A DNA stretch of 64,000 nt from Mameliella sp. CS4 (GCF_019392335.1 NZ_JAHXRQ010000007.1:147470-211469); one strand, 5' to 3'; shown: positions 24,815 to 33,131, counted from the stretch's first letter. Program-made: numbers and translations. Notes: a model not told the origin generated them from the letters alone.

Positions 24815-24847
24815 ATGACAGCAACACGGGCGCCTGCCCCATGCTGA
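24815..24847 (+). CDS. Possible 10-codon leader ORF upstream of lysE-like gene
   Basis: An ATG at 24815 follows the strong GGGAGGAG ribosome-binding site at 24803-24810 and encodes MTATRAPAPC before TGA at 24845-24847. That stop overlaps the LysE-like ATG at 24841-24843, which has no good site of its own. A short leader coupled by translation to the exporter is the simplest reading. A sequence error that split a longer LysE N-terminus is the alternative, but the family fold is complete without it. Confidence 0.4.
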   Translation: MTATRAPAPC

Positions 24848-25449
24848 ATTTTGCGCTGGCCGTCTTCTTTCTGATCATCACGCCGGGACCGGGCGTGCTG
24901 TCGACCGCCGGGCTGGGGGCGGCCTATGGCTTTCGCCCCGGGCTGGCCTATGTGCTGGGGCTTTTTATCGGCACCAACCTGGTGGCGCTGGCGGTGATCT
25001 CGGGCGTGGCGGCCATCGTGCTATCGGTGCCGGTGGTGCGCACGGTTCTGATGGTGGCCTCTATCGCCTACCTGCTTTACCTCGCCGCGCGGATCGCCTT
25101 TGCCGGCAGCAAGATCGCCTTCATCGAGGCCAAGGCCCCGCCCGCCGTGCTCTCGGGCATCCTGCTTCAGGCGATCAACCCCAAGGCCTACGCGGTCAAC
25201 ACCACGCTCTTTGCCGGTTTCCCCTACGCGCCCGACAACATCATGTTCGAGACGGTATCCAAGCTGATCATCGTCAATACGATCTGGATTCCGATCCATC
25301 TGGGCTGGCTGCTGGCCGGGGCCACGCTGCACCGGCTGAACCTGCCCGACACCACCCAGCGCCGGATCAACTACGTCATGGCCGCCTCGATGCTGGCGGT
25401 CGTGGTTCTTGCCATCTTCGCCGCCGGAGACGCCGCCAATGCCCCATGA
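24841..25449 (+). CDS. LysE/RhtB-family exporter
   Basis: A 202-residue membrane protein with about six hydrophobic helices. The family signature TPGPGVLSTAGLGAAYGFRPG appears at residues about 14-34, and QAINPKAYAVN, with the usual NPK motif, lies near residue 110. The family exports amino acids and small amphipathic compounds; here it may release an overflow intermediate. It starts at the first in-frame ATG and overlaps the possible leader ORF. Its 3' end overlaps the FAD-oxidase start by 11 bases, beginning a chain of four overlapping genes. Confidence 0.85.
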   Translation: MLNFALAVFFLIITPGPGVLSTAGLGAAYGFRPGLAYVLGLFIGTNLVALAVISGVAAIVLSVPVVRTVLMVASIAYLLYLAARIAFAGSKIAFIEAKAPPAVLSGILLQAINPKAYAVNTTLFAGFPYAPDNIMFETVSKLIIVNTIWIPIHLGWLLAGATLHRLNLPDTTQRRINYVMAASMLAVVVLAIFAAGDAANAP

Positions 25450-26833
25450 CACCGCCATCCGAAGCCTGCAGGACCTGCTGGGCGACCGGCTGAGCACCTC
25501 GAACGCCGAACGCACCCTGCACGGTCAGAACGAAACCTATTACCCCAACACGCCCCCCGATGCCGTCGCCTACCCGGAGACGACCGAAGAGGTCTCGCAG
25601 ATCCTGAAAATCTGCCACGCCCGGGATTGTCCGGTCACGGCCTATGGCGCCGCCAGTTCGCTGGAGGGCCAGCACCTGGCCCTGCATGGCGGCATCAGCC
25701 TGGACATGAGCCGCATGAACCGCGTGTTGTCGGTCCAGCCCGAGGATCTGACCTGCACCGTGCAACCCGGCCTGACCCGCAAGGCCCTGAACGAGGAATT
25801 GCGCGCCACGGGCCTCTTCTTCTCGGTCGATCCCGGCGCGGATGCCAGCATCGGCGGCATGGCGGCCACCCGCGCCTCGGGCACCACCGCCGTGCGCTAT
25901 GGCACCATCCGCGACAACGTGCTGGCGCTGGAGGCGGTCATGGCCGACGGCACGGTGATCCGCTCCGGGAGCCGCGCGCGCAAATCCTCGACCGGCTATG
26001 ATCTAACGCACCTGATGATCGGCTCCGAAGGCACACTGGGCATCATCACCGAGCTGACCCTGCGCCTGCACGGGACGCCAGAGACCGTGACCGCCGCCAC
26101 CTGCCGGTTCGAGGATGTCGAACAGGCGGTGCACTGCGTCATCACCACCATCCAATGCGGCGTCCCGATGGCCCGGATCGAGCTCTTGGACCACATGATG
26201 GTGCGCGGCTTCAACGCCTATGCGGACGCGGGCCTGCCGGAAAAACCGCATCTCTTCCTGGAATTCCACGGCGCGCCAAAGGCCGTGGCCGAACAGATGG
26301 AGACATTCGAGGAGATCGCGGCCGAGTTCGGCGCCGAGGGCTGGCAGACGGCCAGCACGACAGAGGACCGAAACGCGCTCTGGGCGATGCGCCACAACGC
26401 GCATTACGCCTCTGCCGCATTGGGCAAGGGCAAGCACATCTGGCCCACGGATGTCTGCGTGCCGATCTCTCACCTGGCCGAAGCCGTGGCGCAAAGCCAG
26501 GCCGACGCAAACCGCCTGAACCTGACCGCCACCATCGTCGGCCATGTCGGCGACGGCAACTTCCACGCCGGTCTGTCCGTCGACCCGAACGACCCCGACG
26601 AAATGGCCCGCGCGCATGAGTTTACCCATGCCCTGGGTGAAACCGCGCTGCGGCTGGGCGGCACCGTGTCGGGCGAACATGGCATCGGCATCGGCAAGCA
26701 GAGCTTCATGGATGCCGAACATGGCGCGGCGCTGGCCTACATGCAGGCCATCAAGCAGGCCTTCGACCCAAAGGGCATCCTCAACCCGGGCAAGCTCTTG
26801 CCCGCCCAACCGCAGGCAAGGGCCGCCGAATGA
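25439..26833 (+). CDS. FAD-linked oxidase (GlcD/D-lactate dehydrogenase family)
   Basis: The 464-residue protein has a PCMH-type FAD-binding domain (about 35-215; VTAYGAASSLEGQ, SIGGMAATRASGT and SEGTLGIITELTL are typical) and an FAD-oxidase C-terminal domain with the metal-binding histidines in VGHVGDGNFHAG (about 365) and SGEHGIGIGK (about 415). It should oxidise a D-2-hydroxy acid such as D-lactate, glycolate or a sugar-acid derivative to the 2-keto acid. The ATG at 25439 lies inside the lysE 3' end with a GGAGA ribosome-binding site. Its stop overlaps the kinase start (ATGA). Confidence 0.9.
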   Translation: MPHDTAIRSLQDLLGDRLSTSNAERTLHGQNETYYPNTPPDAVAYPETTEEVSQILKICHARDCPVTAYGAASSLEGQHLALHGGISLDMSRMNRVLSVQPEDLTCTVQPGLTRKALNEELRATGLFFSVDPGADASIGGMAATRASGTTAVRYGTIRDNVLALEAVMADGTVIRSGSRARKSSTGYDLTHLMIGSEGTLGIITELTLRLHGTPETVTAATCRFEDVEQAVHCVITTIQCGVPMARIELLDHMMVRGFNAYADAGLPEKPHLFLEFHGAPKAVAEQMETFEEIAAEFGAEGWQTASTTEDRNALWAMRHNAHYASAALGKGKHIWPTDVCVPISHLAEAVAQSQADANRLNLTATIVGHVGDGNFHAGLSVDPNDPDEMARAHEFTHALGETALRLGGTVSGEHGIGIGKQSFMDAEHGAALAYMQAIKQAFDPKGILNPGKLLPAQPQARAAE

Positions 26834-27756
26834 CACGCTTTCTTTCCCTTGGCGAAATCATGGTCGAAATGGCCCCGGCGCCGCAGAATCCCGGGCTTTT
26901 CCGCCTGGGCTATGCCGGGGACACCTTCAACACGGCCTGGTACGCGCGCCGCCTGCTGCCCGCCACATGGACCGTCAGCTATGGCACCGTTCTGGGAGAG
27001 GACGCCATGTCCGACGACCTGGCCCGCTTCATCGGTGCGCAGGGTATGTCCAACGACGCAATCCGGCGCCACCCAACCCGAACGCCCGGGCTCTACATGA
27101 TCCAGACCCGCGAGGGAGAGCGCAGCTTCTCCTATTGGCGCGGCCAGTCGGCGGCCAGGACCCTCGCCGATGACCCGGACTGGCTGGACGAGATCATGGC
27201 GGAACGCGACGTGATCCAGTTCTCGGGGATCACCCTGGCCATCCTCGCGCCCGAGGCGCGCCGGACGCTCTGCACCGCGCTGGGACGGGCACGCGCGGCG
27301 GGGGCCATGATCGCCTTTGATACCAACCTGCGCCCGGCGCTCTGGGAAAGCGCCGAGGCCATGCGCTCGGGCCTGCTCATGGGCGCCGCCGTCTCGGATA
27401 CCGTCCTGCCCAGCTTCGACGAGGAACAGCTAGCCTTTCAGGACGCCACGCCCGAGGACACGCTGCAACGCTACCGCGCCGCCGGGGCCAGCTGCGTGGT
27501 GATCAAGAACGGCGCAGCCCCCTGCCACGGCTGGTCCGAGTCGGACGGAACCGTCACCACCACACCGCCCGAGGTGCACAGGATCACCGACAGCACCGCG
27601 GCGGGCGACAGTTTCGGCGCCGGTTTCCTGGCCGCCCGCGCCACCGGCGCCAGCCTCGGCACCGCCATGTCCCGCGCCGCCCACCTGGCGGCAGAGGTCA
27701 TCCAGCACCCCGGCGCACTGGCGCCGCAGATCTTCGACCAAGGAGAGACCCCATGA
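26830..27756 (+). CDS. PfkB-family sugar kinase (2-keto-3-deoxygluconate kinase-like)
   Basis: A 308-residue ribokinase-fold kinase. The substrate end has GEIMVEMAP and AGDTFNTAWYARRLL, the glycine-rich pattern seen in KdgK. The ATP/catalytic region reads DSTAAGDSFGAGFL (about 257-270) with the catalytic aspartate. It probably phosphorylates a 2-keto-3-deoxy sugar acid produced by the UxaA- or XylD-type dehydratases, leading to an aldolase step. No KDPG aldolase is seen in the window. It overlaps both neighbours by four bases, so it is translated as part of the operon. Confidence 0.87.
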   Translation: MTRFLSLGEIMVEMAPAPQNPGLFRLGYAGDTFNTAWYARRLLPATWTVSYGTVLGEDAMSDDLARFIGAQGMSNDAIRRHPTRTPGLYMIQTREGERSFSYWRGQSAARTLADDPDWLDEIMAERDVIQFSGITLAILAPEARRTLCTALGRARAAGAMIAFDTNLRPALWESAEAMRSGLLMGAAVSDTVLPSFDEEQLAFQDATPEDTLQRYRAAGASCVVIKNGAAPCHGWSESDGTVTTTPPEVHRITDSTAAGDSFGAGFLAARATGASLGTAMSRAAHLAAEVIQHPGALAPQIFDQGETP

Positions 27757-28715
27757 ACATCCTCATCATCGGCGGCGCCGGTCTCATCGGCCAGAAACTC
27801 GCCCGCCTGCTGGCATCGCGCGGCACCTTGCGCGGCAAGCCGATCACCCGCCTGACCCTGGCCGATGTCGTCACCCCGGCCGGAATCGACGCGCCCTTCG
27901 ACGTGCAGTACCAGACCGCCGACATCACCGATCCGGCCTCCGCCGCCGAGGCCATCGCGCCGGACACCGACGTGATCTACCTGCTGGCGGCGGTCGTCTC
28001 GGCCCATGCCGAAGAGGATTTCGACTTCGGCTACAAGGTCAACATGCACGGGCACCTCAACGTGCTGGAACGCGCCCGCGCGCTCGGCACCCAGCCTGTC
28101 GTGGTCTTCACCTCCTCCATCGCCGTCTACGGCGGCGAGGTGCCCCAGCCCTTCACCGACGACAGTTTCCTCAACCCCCAGATCAGCTACGGCACGCAGA
28201 AGGCCATCGGAGAGCTGCTGTTGAACGACTACTCGCGCCGCGGCTTCATCGACGGACGCGGCTTTCGCCTGCCGACCATCTCTGTCCGGCCCGGCAAACC
28301 CAACCGCGCCGCCTCGGGCTTCATGTCCTCGATCCTGCGTGAACCCCTGCAGGGCCAGACCGCCAATTGCCCGGTGGACCCGGACTTCCACCATTTCTAC
28401 CTCAGCCCCCGCAAATGCGTCGAAAACCTGGTCAAGGGCGCCGAGATCCCGCGCGAGGACCTCGGGATGAACCATTGCATGACCATGCCGGGCCGGATGT
28501 GGACCATCCGCCAGATGATCGACGCCATGACCGCCGTCGCCGGGCCGGAGCCCGCCAAGCTCATCACCTGGGAACCGCAGCCCGAGATCGACCACATCCT
28601 CAAGGGCTGGCGCAACGACATCCGCCCGCAAAAAGCCGCCCGCCTCGGCCTCGAACCCGACGCCAGCTTCGAGGACAATATCCGCTACTTCCTCGAGGAC
28701 GACCTGCCCGCCTGA
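27753..28715 (+). CDS. denD: DenD-like D-erythronate dehydrogenase (NAD-dependent epimerase family)
   Basis: A 320-residue extended SDR with the N-terminal GGAGLIGQKLARLL motif (about 8-21) and active-site SYGTQKAIGELL (Y about 149). The TSSIAVYGGEVP, RGFRLPTISVRPGKPNRAASGF and REPLQGQ segments match the D-erythronate dehydrogenase subgroup as I recall it, rather than sugar-nucleotide epimerases. DenD oxidises D-erythronate at C3 for further phosphorylation and decarboxylation; the DUF1537 kinase partner is not in this window, so the true substrate may be a different sugar acid. Its start overlaps the kinase stop. A family A repeat follows. Confidence 0.78.
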   Translation: MNILIIGGAGLIGQKLARLLASRGTLRGKPITRLTLADVVTPAGIDAPFDVQYQTADITDPASAAEAIAPDTDVIYLLAAVVSAHAEEDFDFGYKVNMHGHLNVLERARALGTQPVVVFTSSIAVYGGEVPQPFTDDSFLNPQISYGTQKAIGELLLNDYSRRGFIDGRGFRLPTISVRPGKPNRAASGFMSSILREPLQGQTANCPVDPDFHHFYLSPRKCVENLVKGAEIPREDLGMNHCMTMPGRMWTIRQMIDAMTAVAGPEPAKLITWEPQPEIDHILKGWRNDIRPQKAARLGLEPDASFEDNIRYFLEDDLPA

Positions 28716-28727
28716 GACCGGCCCCGG

Positions 28728-28801
28728 GTTTCTTTGGGCTTCAAATACCTCTGGGGGTGAATGCGCGGCACGCGCAGAGGGGGCAAAGCCCCCTGCCCCC
28801 C
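28728..28801 (-). repeat. Family A palindromic repeat
   Basis: On the minus strand, GGGGGCTTTGCCCCC is followed by a CTGCGCG/CGCGCAG-like inverted repeat, CCCCCAGAGGTATTTGAAGC and CCAAAGAAACC. It separates the denD-like gene from the xylB-like gene. Confidence 0.75.
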
Positions 28802-28817
28802 AACCACGGAGAACAGC

Positions 28818-29573
28818 ATGCCTGATTTCGCAATCTACCCCAGCCTCAAGGGCAAGACCGTCTTCATCACCGGCGGCGCCTCGGGCATCGGGTCCGAGAT
28901 GGTCCGCGCCTTCGCCGCGCAGGGCGCCCGGACCGGCTTTGTCGATTTCGACCGCGAGGCCAGCGAAAAACTTGCCGCCGAGACCGGCGGAGAGGTCCTC
29001 TTCGACTTCTGCGACCTGCGCGAGATCGACCAGCTCAAGGCCAGCTTTGCCCGTCTTGCGAAAAAGCTTGGCCCCGCCACGGTGCTGGTCAACAACGCCG
29101 CCCGCGACGACCGCCACAACTGGCAGGACGTGACGCCCGACTACTGGGACGAGCGCATGGCCACCAACATCCGGCACCAGTTCTTTGCCATCCAGGCCGT
29201 CGCGCCGGGCATGATCAAGGCCGGGACCGGGTCGATCATCAACATGGGATCGAACAGCTGGTGGGAAGCGGGCGGCGGCATGCCCGCCTACACCACCGCA
29301 AAATCCGCCGTGCACGGGCTGACCCGGACGATGGCCCGCGACCTGGGCGAACACAATATCCGCGTGAATGCCATCGTCCCCGGCTGGATCATGACCGAAC
29401 GGCAGAAAGAGCTCTGGGTGACGCCCGAGGCCATCGACAAGCACCGCCAGCGGCAATGCCTTCCGGATCTGATCGAACCGGTCTACCTGGCGCGCATGGC
29501 GCTGTTCCTGGCCTCCGACGACAGCGCCATGTGCACCGCGTCGAATTTCATGGTCGAGGCAGGGTCCATCTGA
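28818..29573 (+). CDS. Sugar 1-dehydrogenase, XylB-like (SDR family)
   Basis: A 251-residue SDR that resembles Caulobacter D-xylose 1-dehydrogenase (XylB) as I recall it. Shared features are the IYPSLKGK start, TGGASGIG (about 20-27), a DDRHNWQDVTPDYWDER segment, NIRHQFFAIQAVAPGM, YTTAK (about 160) and the late RQRQCLPDLI region. It would oxidise an aldose to its lactone, which after hydrolysis would be the substrate of the XylD-like dehydratase at 18427. No obvious lactonase is seen nearby. The ATG at 28818 has a CGGAGAACA ribosome-binding site. It probably belongs with the preceding operon but is set off by a repeat. Confidence 0.83.
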   Translation: MPDFAIYPSLKGKTVFITGGASGIGSEMVRAFAAQGARTGFVDFDREASEKLAAETGGEVLFDFCDLREIDQLKASFARLAKKLGPATVLVNNAARDDRHNWQDVTPDYWDERMATNIRHQFFAIQAVAPGMIKAGTGSIINMGSNSWWEAGGGMPAYTTAKSAVHGLTRTMARDLGEHNIRVNAIVPGWIMTERQKELWVTPEAIDKHRQRQCLPDLIEPVYLARMALFLASDDSAMCTASNFMVEAGSI

Positions 29574-29584
29574 TCGCCTGAGCC

Positions 29585-30571
29585 CTAGGCCTCGCGCGCC
29601 GCGCGGATATCGCGCGGCGTGGCGTCATAGCGCTTTCTGAAAGCCCGGTTGAAACAAGAGACATCCCCGAACCCGGCGTCGAGCGCGATCCGGCTGATCG
29701 GGCTGGTGTCCCGGGCCGGGTCCGACAGGGCCTCGAACGCCAGGTCCAGGCGGCGCTGCAGCACAAGCGCGGTAAAGGTATCGCCCTCGCTGGCCAACAG
29801 CTTGCGGATATAGCTTGGCGTCACGCGCATGGCGCCTGCCACCTCGGCGATCGAGAACCCCTCGTTCGCCGCGCCGAAACGGATCGCCGCATGGATCTGG
29901 CGCAGGCGGGCCGCCGCCAGGCCACGCTGGTTGGCAACATGCCATTCCTCGCGGCGGGCACCGATGGCGCAGCCGGCCAGATCCGCGATATGCAGGCTGA
30001 TCATCTCCAGCATCGCGGGGTCGATCCGTTCTTCTGCCATCAGCATCCGGACATAGCCGGTCAGCAGGCTCAGCCCGTTGGTGCCACGGGGCAGCACGGT
30101 CATCGTCAGCCTGTCAATGTCGGCCACGCGGCATTCCATCACTCTGGCTGGCAGGGTGACGGTCATGTAGCGACCGCTGCTGGACAGGGTGCGCCCCGCG
30201 TCGTCGGACCGCCGGACAAGAACATCGCCGGAATGCGCGACCAGTTCCGCCCCGCGCTGTTGAAGGCTGACGGTGCCTTCGATCGGGATCAGCAGGATGA
30301 TATCGTTGTTGCCATCGCCCAAGAGTTCGGCTGTCCGTTCACAACTGATCGAGGAAACCACGCCCAGCCCAAGCGCGGCAGAGCCGAAGTCCCGAAACAC
30401 CGCGTCGTGAAAGATCGGCCCGTCCTCCAGCGGCGCCATATCGAGCCGGATCACCTCGCGCCCAAAAACCTCGCGCCAGATCTCCATCCGGTGCGAGGGC
30501 GGAAGGTGACTGGCCGAGAACCGCACATATGGCGCCCCGGCCAGCTTCGTGTCGGGCCGACTCTCTGTCAT
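29585..30571 (-). CDS. AraC-family transcriptional regulator
   Basis: The 328-residue protein has a C-terminal AraC DNA-binding domain (about 220-325) with two helix-turn-helices: the first around GFSIAEVAGAMRVTPSYIRKLL and the second ending in ALDAGFGDVSCFNRAFRKRYDATP. The N-terminal part resembles the cupin-like ligand domain of AraC/FeaR-type activators (SHRMEIWREVFG near residue 30). I chose the ATG at 30571; a GTG seven codons upstream is also possible, and neither has a strong ribosome-binding site. It is convergent with the xylB-like gene. Its target cannot be told from the sequence. Confidence 0.87.
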   Translation of the reverse strand: MTESRPDTKLAGAPYVRFSASHLPPSHRMEIWREVFGREVIRLDMAPLEDGPIFHDAVFRDFGSAALGLGVVSSISCERTAELLGDGNNDIILLIPIEGTVSLQQRGAELVAHSGDVLVRRSDDAGRTLSSSGRYMTVTLPARVMECRVADIDRLTMTVLPRGTNGLSLLTGYVRMLMAEERIDPAMLEMISLHIADLAGCAIGARREEWHVANQRGLAAARLRQIHAAIRFGAANEGFSIAEVAGAMRVTPSYIRKLLASEGDTFTALVLQRRLDLAFEALSDPARDTSPISRIALDAGFGDVSCFNRAFRKRYDATPRDIRAAREA

Positions 30572-30607
30572 GGTGCCACAGTACCACGACACCGGGCGGT
30601 CCCCGTC

Positions 30608-30916
30608 TCAGATATTGGCATCAGGGTCGAGGAAGCCGCAGTAGTCCTTGTCGCTGCCCTCGTCATCCGAGACGTCCGCAAGGGTCCGGCACTCGCCGGG
30701 CGCTGACTTGGGATTGAAATTGTGCGGCGTGTAGGACCAGGCGATACAGCCCTCGGTATCCCGGCAAAGCTGCTCGCAGGCGGCAGGGCCGACCTGCTCG
30801 TAGTTGAAAACCGCAGAGGTGGAGCCGGGCAGAAGCTTGCAGTGTTCGTAGTCCTCGGCGAGGGCAGGTACAGCGGTCAAGCAGACCGCCGCCGTCATGA
30901 AAAGCGTGCGCAACAT
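30608..30916 (-). CDS. Small secreted PAN/apple-like protein (copy 2)
   Basis: A 102-residue protein with a signal peptide (about 1-20, cut after ALA before EDYEHC). The mature part has five cysteines in a PAN_4-like pattern: C-x13-20-N-Y-E-x-C-x2-C-x5-C-x-A-W-S-Y-x-P, then CRTLADV and DYCGFLD. PAN domains bind proteins or carbohydrates in secreted factors. It lies 18 bases after a homologous gene and is a likely tandem duplication. The ATG at 30916 has an AAAGGAACC ribosome-binding site. The role is unknown. Confidence 0.78.
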   Translation of the reverse strand: MLRTLFMTAAVCLTAVPALAEDYEHCKLLPGSTSAVFNYEQVGPAACEQLCRDTEGCIAWSYTPHNFNPKSAPGECRTLADVSDDEGSDKDYCGFLDPDANI

Positions 30917-30934
30917 GGTCAGGTTCCTTTCGGT

Positions 30935-31237
30935 TCAGCGTGCAATCTTGCCGCAAAAGGCGCGGTCGGAGTCCTCGGTCTTGTAGACATCGCCCAAGAG
31001 CTGGCAGTGCCCGGCCATGGAGGAGTCAAAGCTGTGGGGCCGGAAGTTCCAGGCCGCGCAGGCCTCATCCGCCTCGCAGGCCGCAAGGCAGGTCTCGTAT
31101 CCGGTGTGATTGTCGTTGTCATTGGACAGGATGGTACTGACCGCCGACTGCCAGCAGTTCTCAGGCGCGTCCTGCGCCAGGGCCGCGCCGGACAAACAGA
31201 TCAGGGTCGCGGCGGCAAGTATCGAAAATCGTTGCAT
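30935..31237 (-). CDS. Small secreted PAN/apple-like protein (copy 1)
   Basis: A 100-residue protein with a signal peptide (about 1-21, cut after ALA before QDAPENC). It shares the pattern of its neighbour: GYETCLAACEADEACAAWNF followed by a C-x-L-L-G-D-V-Y and an AFCGKI end. The two clearly have a common origin but have diverged a great deal outside the cysteine, alanine-tryptophan and aspartate positions. The ATG at 31237 has an AGGAG ribosome-binding site. Both are probably cotranscribed. No close link to the catabolic genes can be seen. Confidence 0.78.
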   Translation of the reverse strand: MQRFSILAAATLICLSGAALAQDAPENCWQSAVSTILSNDNDNHTGYETCLAACEADEACAAWNFRPHSFDSSMAGHCQLLGDVYKTEDSDRAFCGKIAR

Positions 31238-31370
31238 GAATACTCCTGGGAACGATGAGTTGGTTCCCAGAGCATATTCGGGCGGCCAAGAGGCCGTCTT
31301 GGACGGGCCTCGCCTCAGACTTGGACAAACCGCGCCTTTTGGCCAAGGTCTGCGGCAATCCGCCGACGCC

Positions 31371-31433
31371 CCAGTCCCGGCCCCCGCGCCGGGACCTCAC
31401 CGTATCCGGGCGGCCCCGAGTCCTGCCCGGGGC
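31371..31433. repeat. Family B GC-rich inverted repeat
   Basis: GTCCCGGC/GCCGGGAC around CCCCGC, then an inverted second part (GAGTCCTGCCCGGGG). A related copy lies at 12853-12910. It fills the gap between the PAN-like genes and the beta-synthase gene. Confidence 0.6.
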
Positions 31434-31446
31434 GCGCGTCGCGTTT

Positions 31447-32523
31447 TTATTCCGCGGCCATCTGTGCTGTGGGTGTCGACAGCGAGATTGTCCGTTCCTC
31501 TTCGGTCATGTCCTCCGGCACCCCCTCGAAGAGAGGCGTCGACAGATAGCGTTCGCCCGTGTCGGGCAGCATGACCAGCATGACCGAGCCTTCGGGCGCG
31601 TTCTCTGCCGCCTTCATCGCCACGGCAAAGCTGGCGCCGCCGGAGATGCCGGTAAAGATCCCTTCTTCCGCCGCCAGCCGCCGCGACCAGGCGATGCCGT
31701 CGGGACCGGGCACCGGCACCAGTTCGTCGTAACAGTTGATGTCCAGCCCCTCTTGCAACACCCAGGGAATGAAATCCGGCGTCCAGCCCTGGATCGGGTG
31801 CGGCTCGAAATTCGGATGGCTTTCGGTCGGCTGATGCGCCGCGTTGCGGGTGTTGGTATAGCCAGATCCGACAAGCGCCGCATTCGCCGGTTCGCTGAGG
31901 ATGATCCTGGTGTCCGGGCGTTCCTGGCGCAGGACCCGCGCGACACCGGTCACGGTGCCTCCGGTGCCGTAGCCGGTCACGAAGTAATCCAGCCGCTCAC
32001 CGTCGAAATCGCCCATGATCTCGCGCGCGGTGGTGCTGGCGTGGATGTCGGCATTGGCCGCGGTCTCGAACTGGCTGGCCAGGAACCAGCCGTTCGCCTC
32101 GGCCAGTTCCTTGGCCTTGGAATACATGCCAAAGCCCTTGAGCGCCTTGGGCGTCAGCACCACCTTGGCCCCAAGGAAGCGCATCAACCGGCGGCGTTCG
32201 ACCGAGAAACTCTCTGCCATCGTGACCACCAGCGGATAGCCCTTGGCGGCGCAGACCATCGCCAGCCCGATGCCGGTGTTGCCGCTGGTCGCCTCGACCA
32301 CGGTCTGCCCCGGTTTCAGGGTACCGTCCCGTTCGGCCTGTTCGATGATCCCGATGGCCAGACGGTCCTTGACCGATCCCGCCGGGTTGAAGGCCTCGAA
32401 CTTGACGTAGACCGTGACATGGTCCGGCGCGATGCGGTTGATGCGGATCGCGGGTGTATCGCCGATGGTGTCGAGCACGCTGTCATAGCGGCGCCCCCGA
32501 CCCTCGGTGCTGCGTTGTGTCAT
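31447..32523 (-). CDS. cysK: PLP-dependent cysteine synthase / cystathionine beta-synthase-family protein
   Basis: A 358-residue fold-type II PLP enzyme. The PLP lysine is in NPAGSVKDRLA (about 48-58), the substrate loop is EATSGNTGIGLA (about 78-89) and the phosphate-binding loop is TGYGTGGTVTGVAR (about 180-193). The protein is longer than classical CysK (about 310-330), with an extended C-terminus. It should make L-cysteine or a related beta-substituted amino acid from O-acetylserine. The ATG at 32523 has a strong GGGGAGGAAG ribosome-binding site; an earlier ATG gives 13 unlike residues. Its link to the catabolic island is unclear. Confidence 0.86.
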   Translation of the reverse strand: MTQRSTEGRGRRYDSVLDTIGDTPAIRINRIAPDHVTVYVKFEAFNPAGSVKDRLAIGIIEQAERDGTLKPGQTVVEATSGNTGIGLAMVCAAKGYPLVVTMAESFSVERRRLMRFLGAKVVLTPKALKGFGMYSKAKELAEANGWFLASQFETAANADIHASTTAREIMGDFDGERLDYFVTGYGTGGTVTGVARVLRQERPDTRIILSEPANAALVGSGYTNTRNAAHQPTESHPNFEPHPIQGWTPDFIPWVLQEGLDINCYDELVPVPGPDGIAWSRRLAAEEGIFTGISGGASFAVAMKAAENAPEGSVMLVMLPDTGERYLSTPLFEGVPEDMTEEERTISLSTPTAQMAAE

Positions 32524-32597
32524 TGTCTTCCTCCCCTGGTTCGCCCGACTGGCGCGGGCCATTGCAAGGAAGACTAACAGATTCTGTCTCTTCGTGG

Positions 32598-33131
32598 TCA
32601 GCCCTTCGCGGTCAACCAGTCATCCAGCGCCGTGCCCAGTGCCGCCCAGTCGGTGTATTCGTGATCCTTGTCCGGATCGGCCTCCGGGTCCTTGGCCGTC
32701 ACGATGCGGCGCATGACGAAGCGACGGAAGATGTCGTACTCCGAGGGCCGGTAGGCGCCCGCAACCTGCACAACCTTCTTCGGGTGCCAGTCGGTCGCCT
32801 GCGCGAAATCCGCCACGATCCGGTCGAGGTCGGCCCAATCCTCGGCATCATGCCCGGCGGCCGCCAGCGAGACAGAGACGAAAAGCACCGGCAGACGGTC
32901 CAGCGCGGCGCCGTTTTGGGCCGCGAATTCGCCCATGTCTTTCTGATAGTGGCCCAGATGGACCGAGGCCGCCAGGATCACCCGGTCAAACCGCGCCAGG
33001 TCGATGTCCCCGGCCTCGCCGACGGGCAACAGCTCGACCGAATGGCCCAAATCGGCCAGCCGGTCCATGAGAAAACGGGCGATCCTGCGGGTCTGCCCCT
33101 CGGTCGAGGCATAGGCGATGAGCAATTTCAT
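32598..33131 (-). CDS. Flavodoxin-domain protein, HemG-like
   Basis: The 177-residue protein has a flavodoxin fold with an N-terminal FMN phosphate loop (YASTEGQTRRIA, about 7-18), AASVHLGHYQKDM (about 52-65) and an AGAYRPSEYDIFRRFVMRRI segment (about 122-143). This pattern is that of the flavodoxin_5/HemG family, whose E. coli member oxidises protoporphyrinogen IX using quinones. A role in tetrapyrrole synthesis is possible but not shown, since the gene lies outside the photosynthesis cluster and roseobacters usually use other enzymes. The ATG at 33131 has a GGAGGGAC ribosome-binding site. Confidence 0.75.
   Translation of the reverse strand: MKLLIAYASTEGQTRRIARFLMDRLADLGHSVELLPVGEAGDIDLARFDRVILAASVHLGHYQKDMGEFAAQNGAALDRLPVLFVSVSLAAAGHDAEDWADLDRIVADFAQATDWHPKKVVQVAGAYRPSEYDIFRRFVMRRIVTAKDPEADPDKDHEYTDWAALGTALDDWLTAKG

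Noticed and set aside
24137..24847. A 236-codon plus-strand frame that ends at the LysE start
   Set aside because: Nearly all of it is antisense to the HIBADH-like gene; only its last ten codons follow a real ribosome-binding site and these are listed as a possible leader.
27471..29456. A 661-codon minus-strand frame across the kinase, denD-like and xylB-like genes
   Set aside because: It covers three well-supported genes and their intergenic repeat; its composition is typical of an antisense shadow.
31854..31863. TGGTATAGCC, resembling the GntR operator
   Set aside because: It lies within the cysteine-synthase-type coding sequence and breaks the palindrome in its second half.
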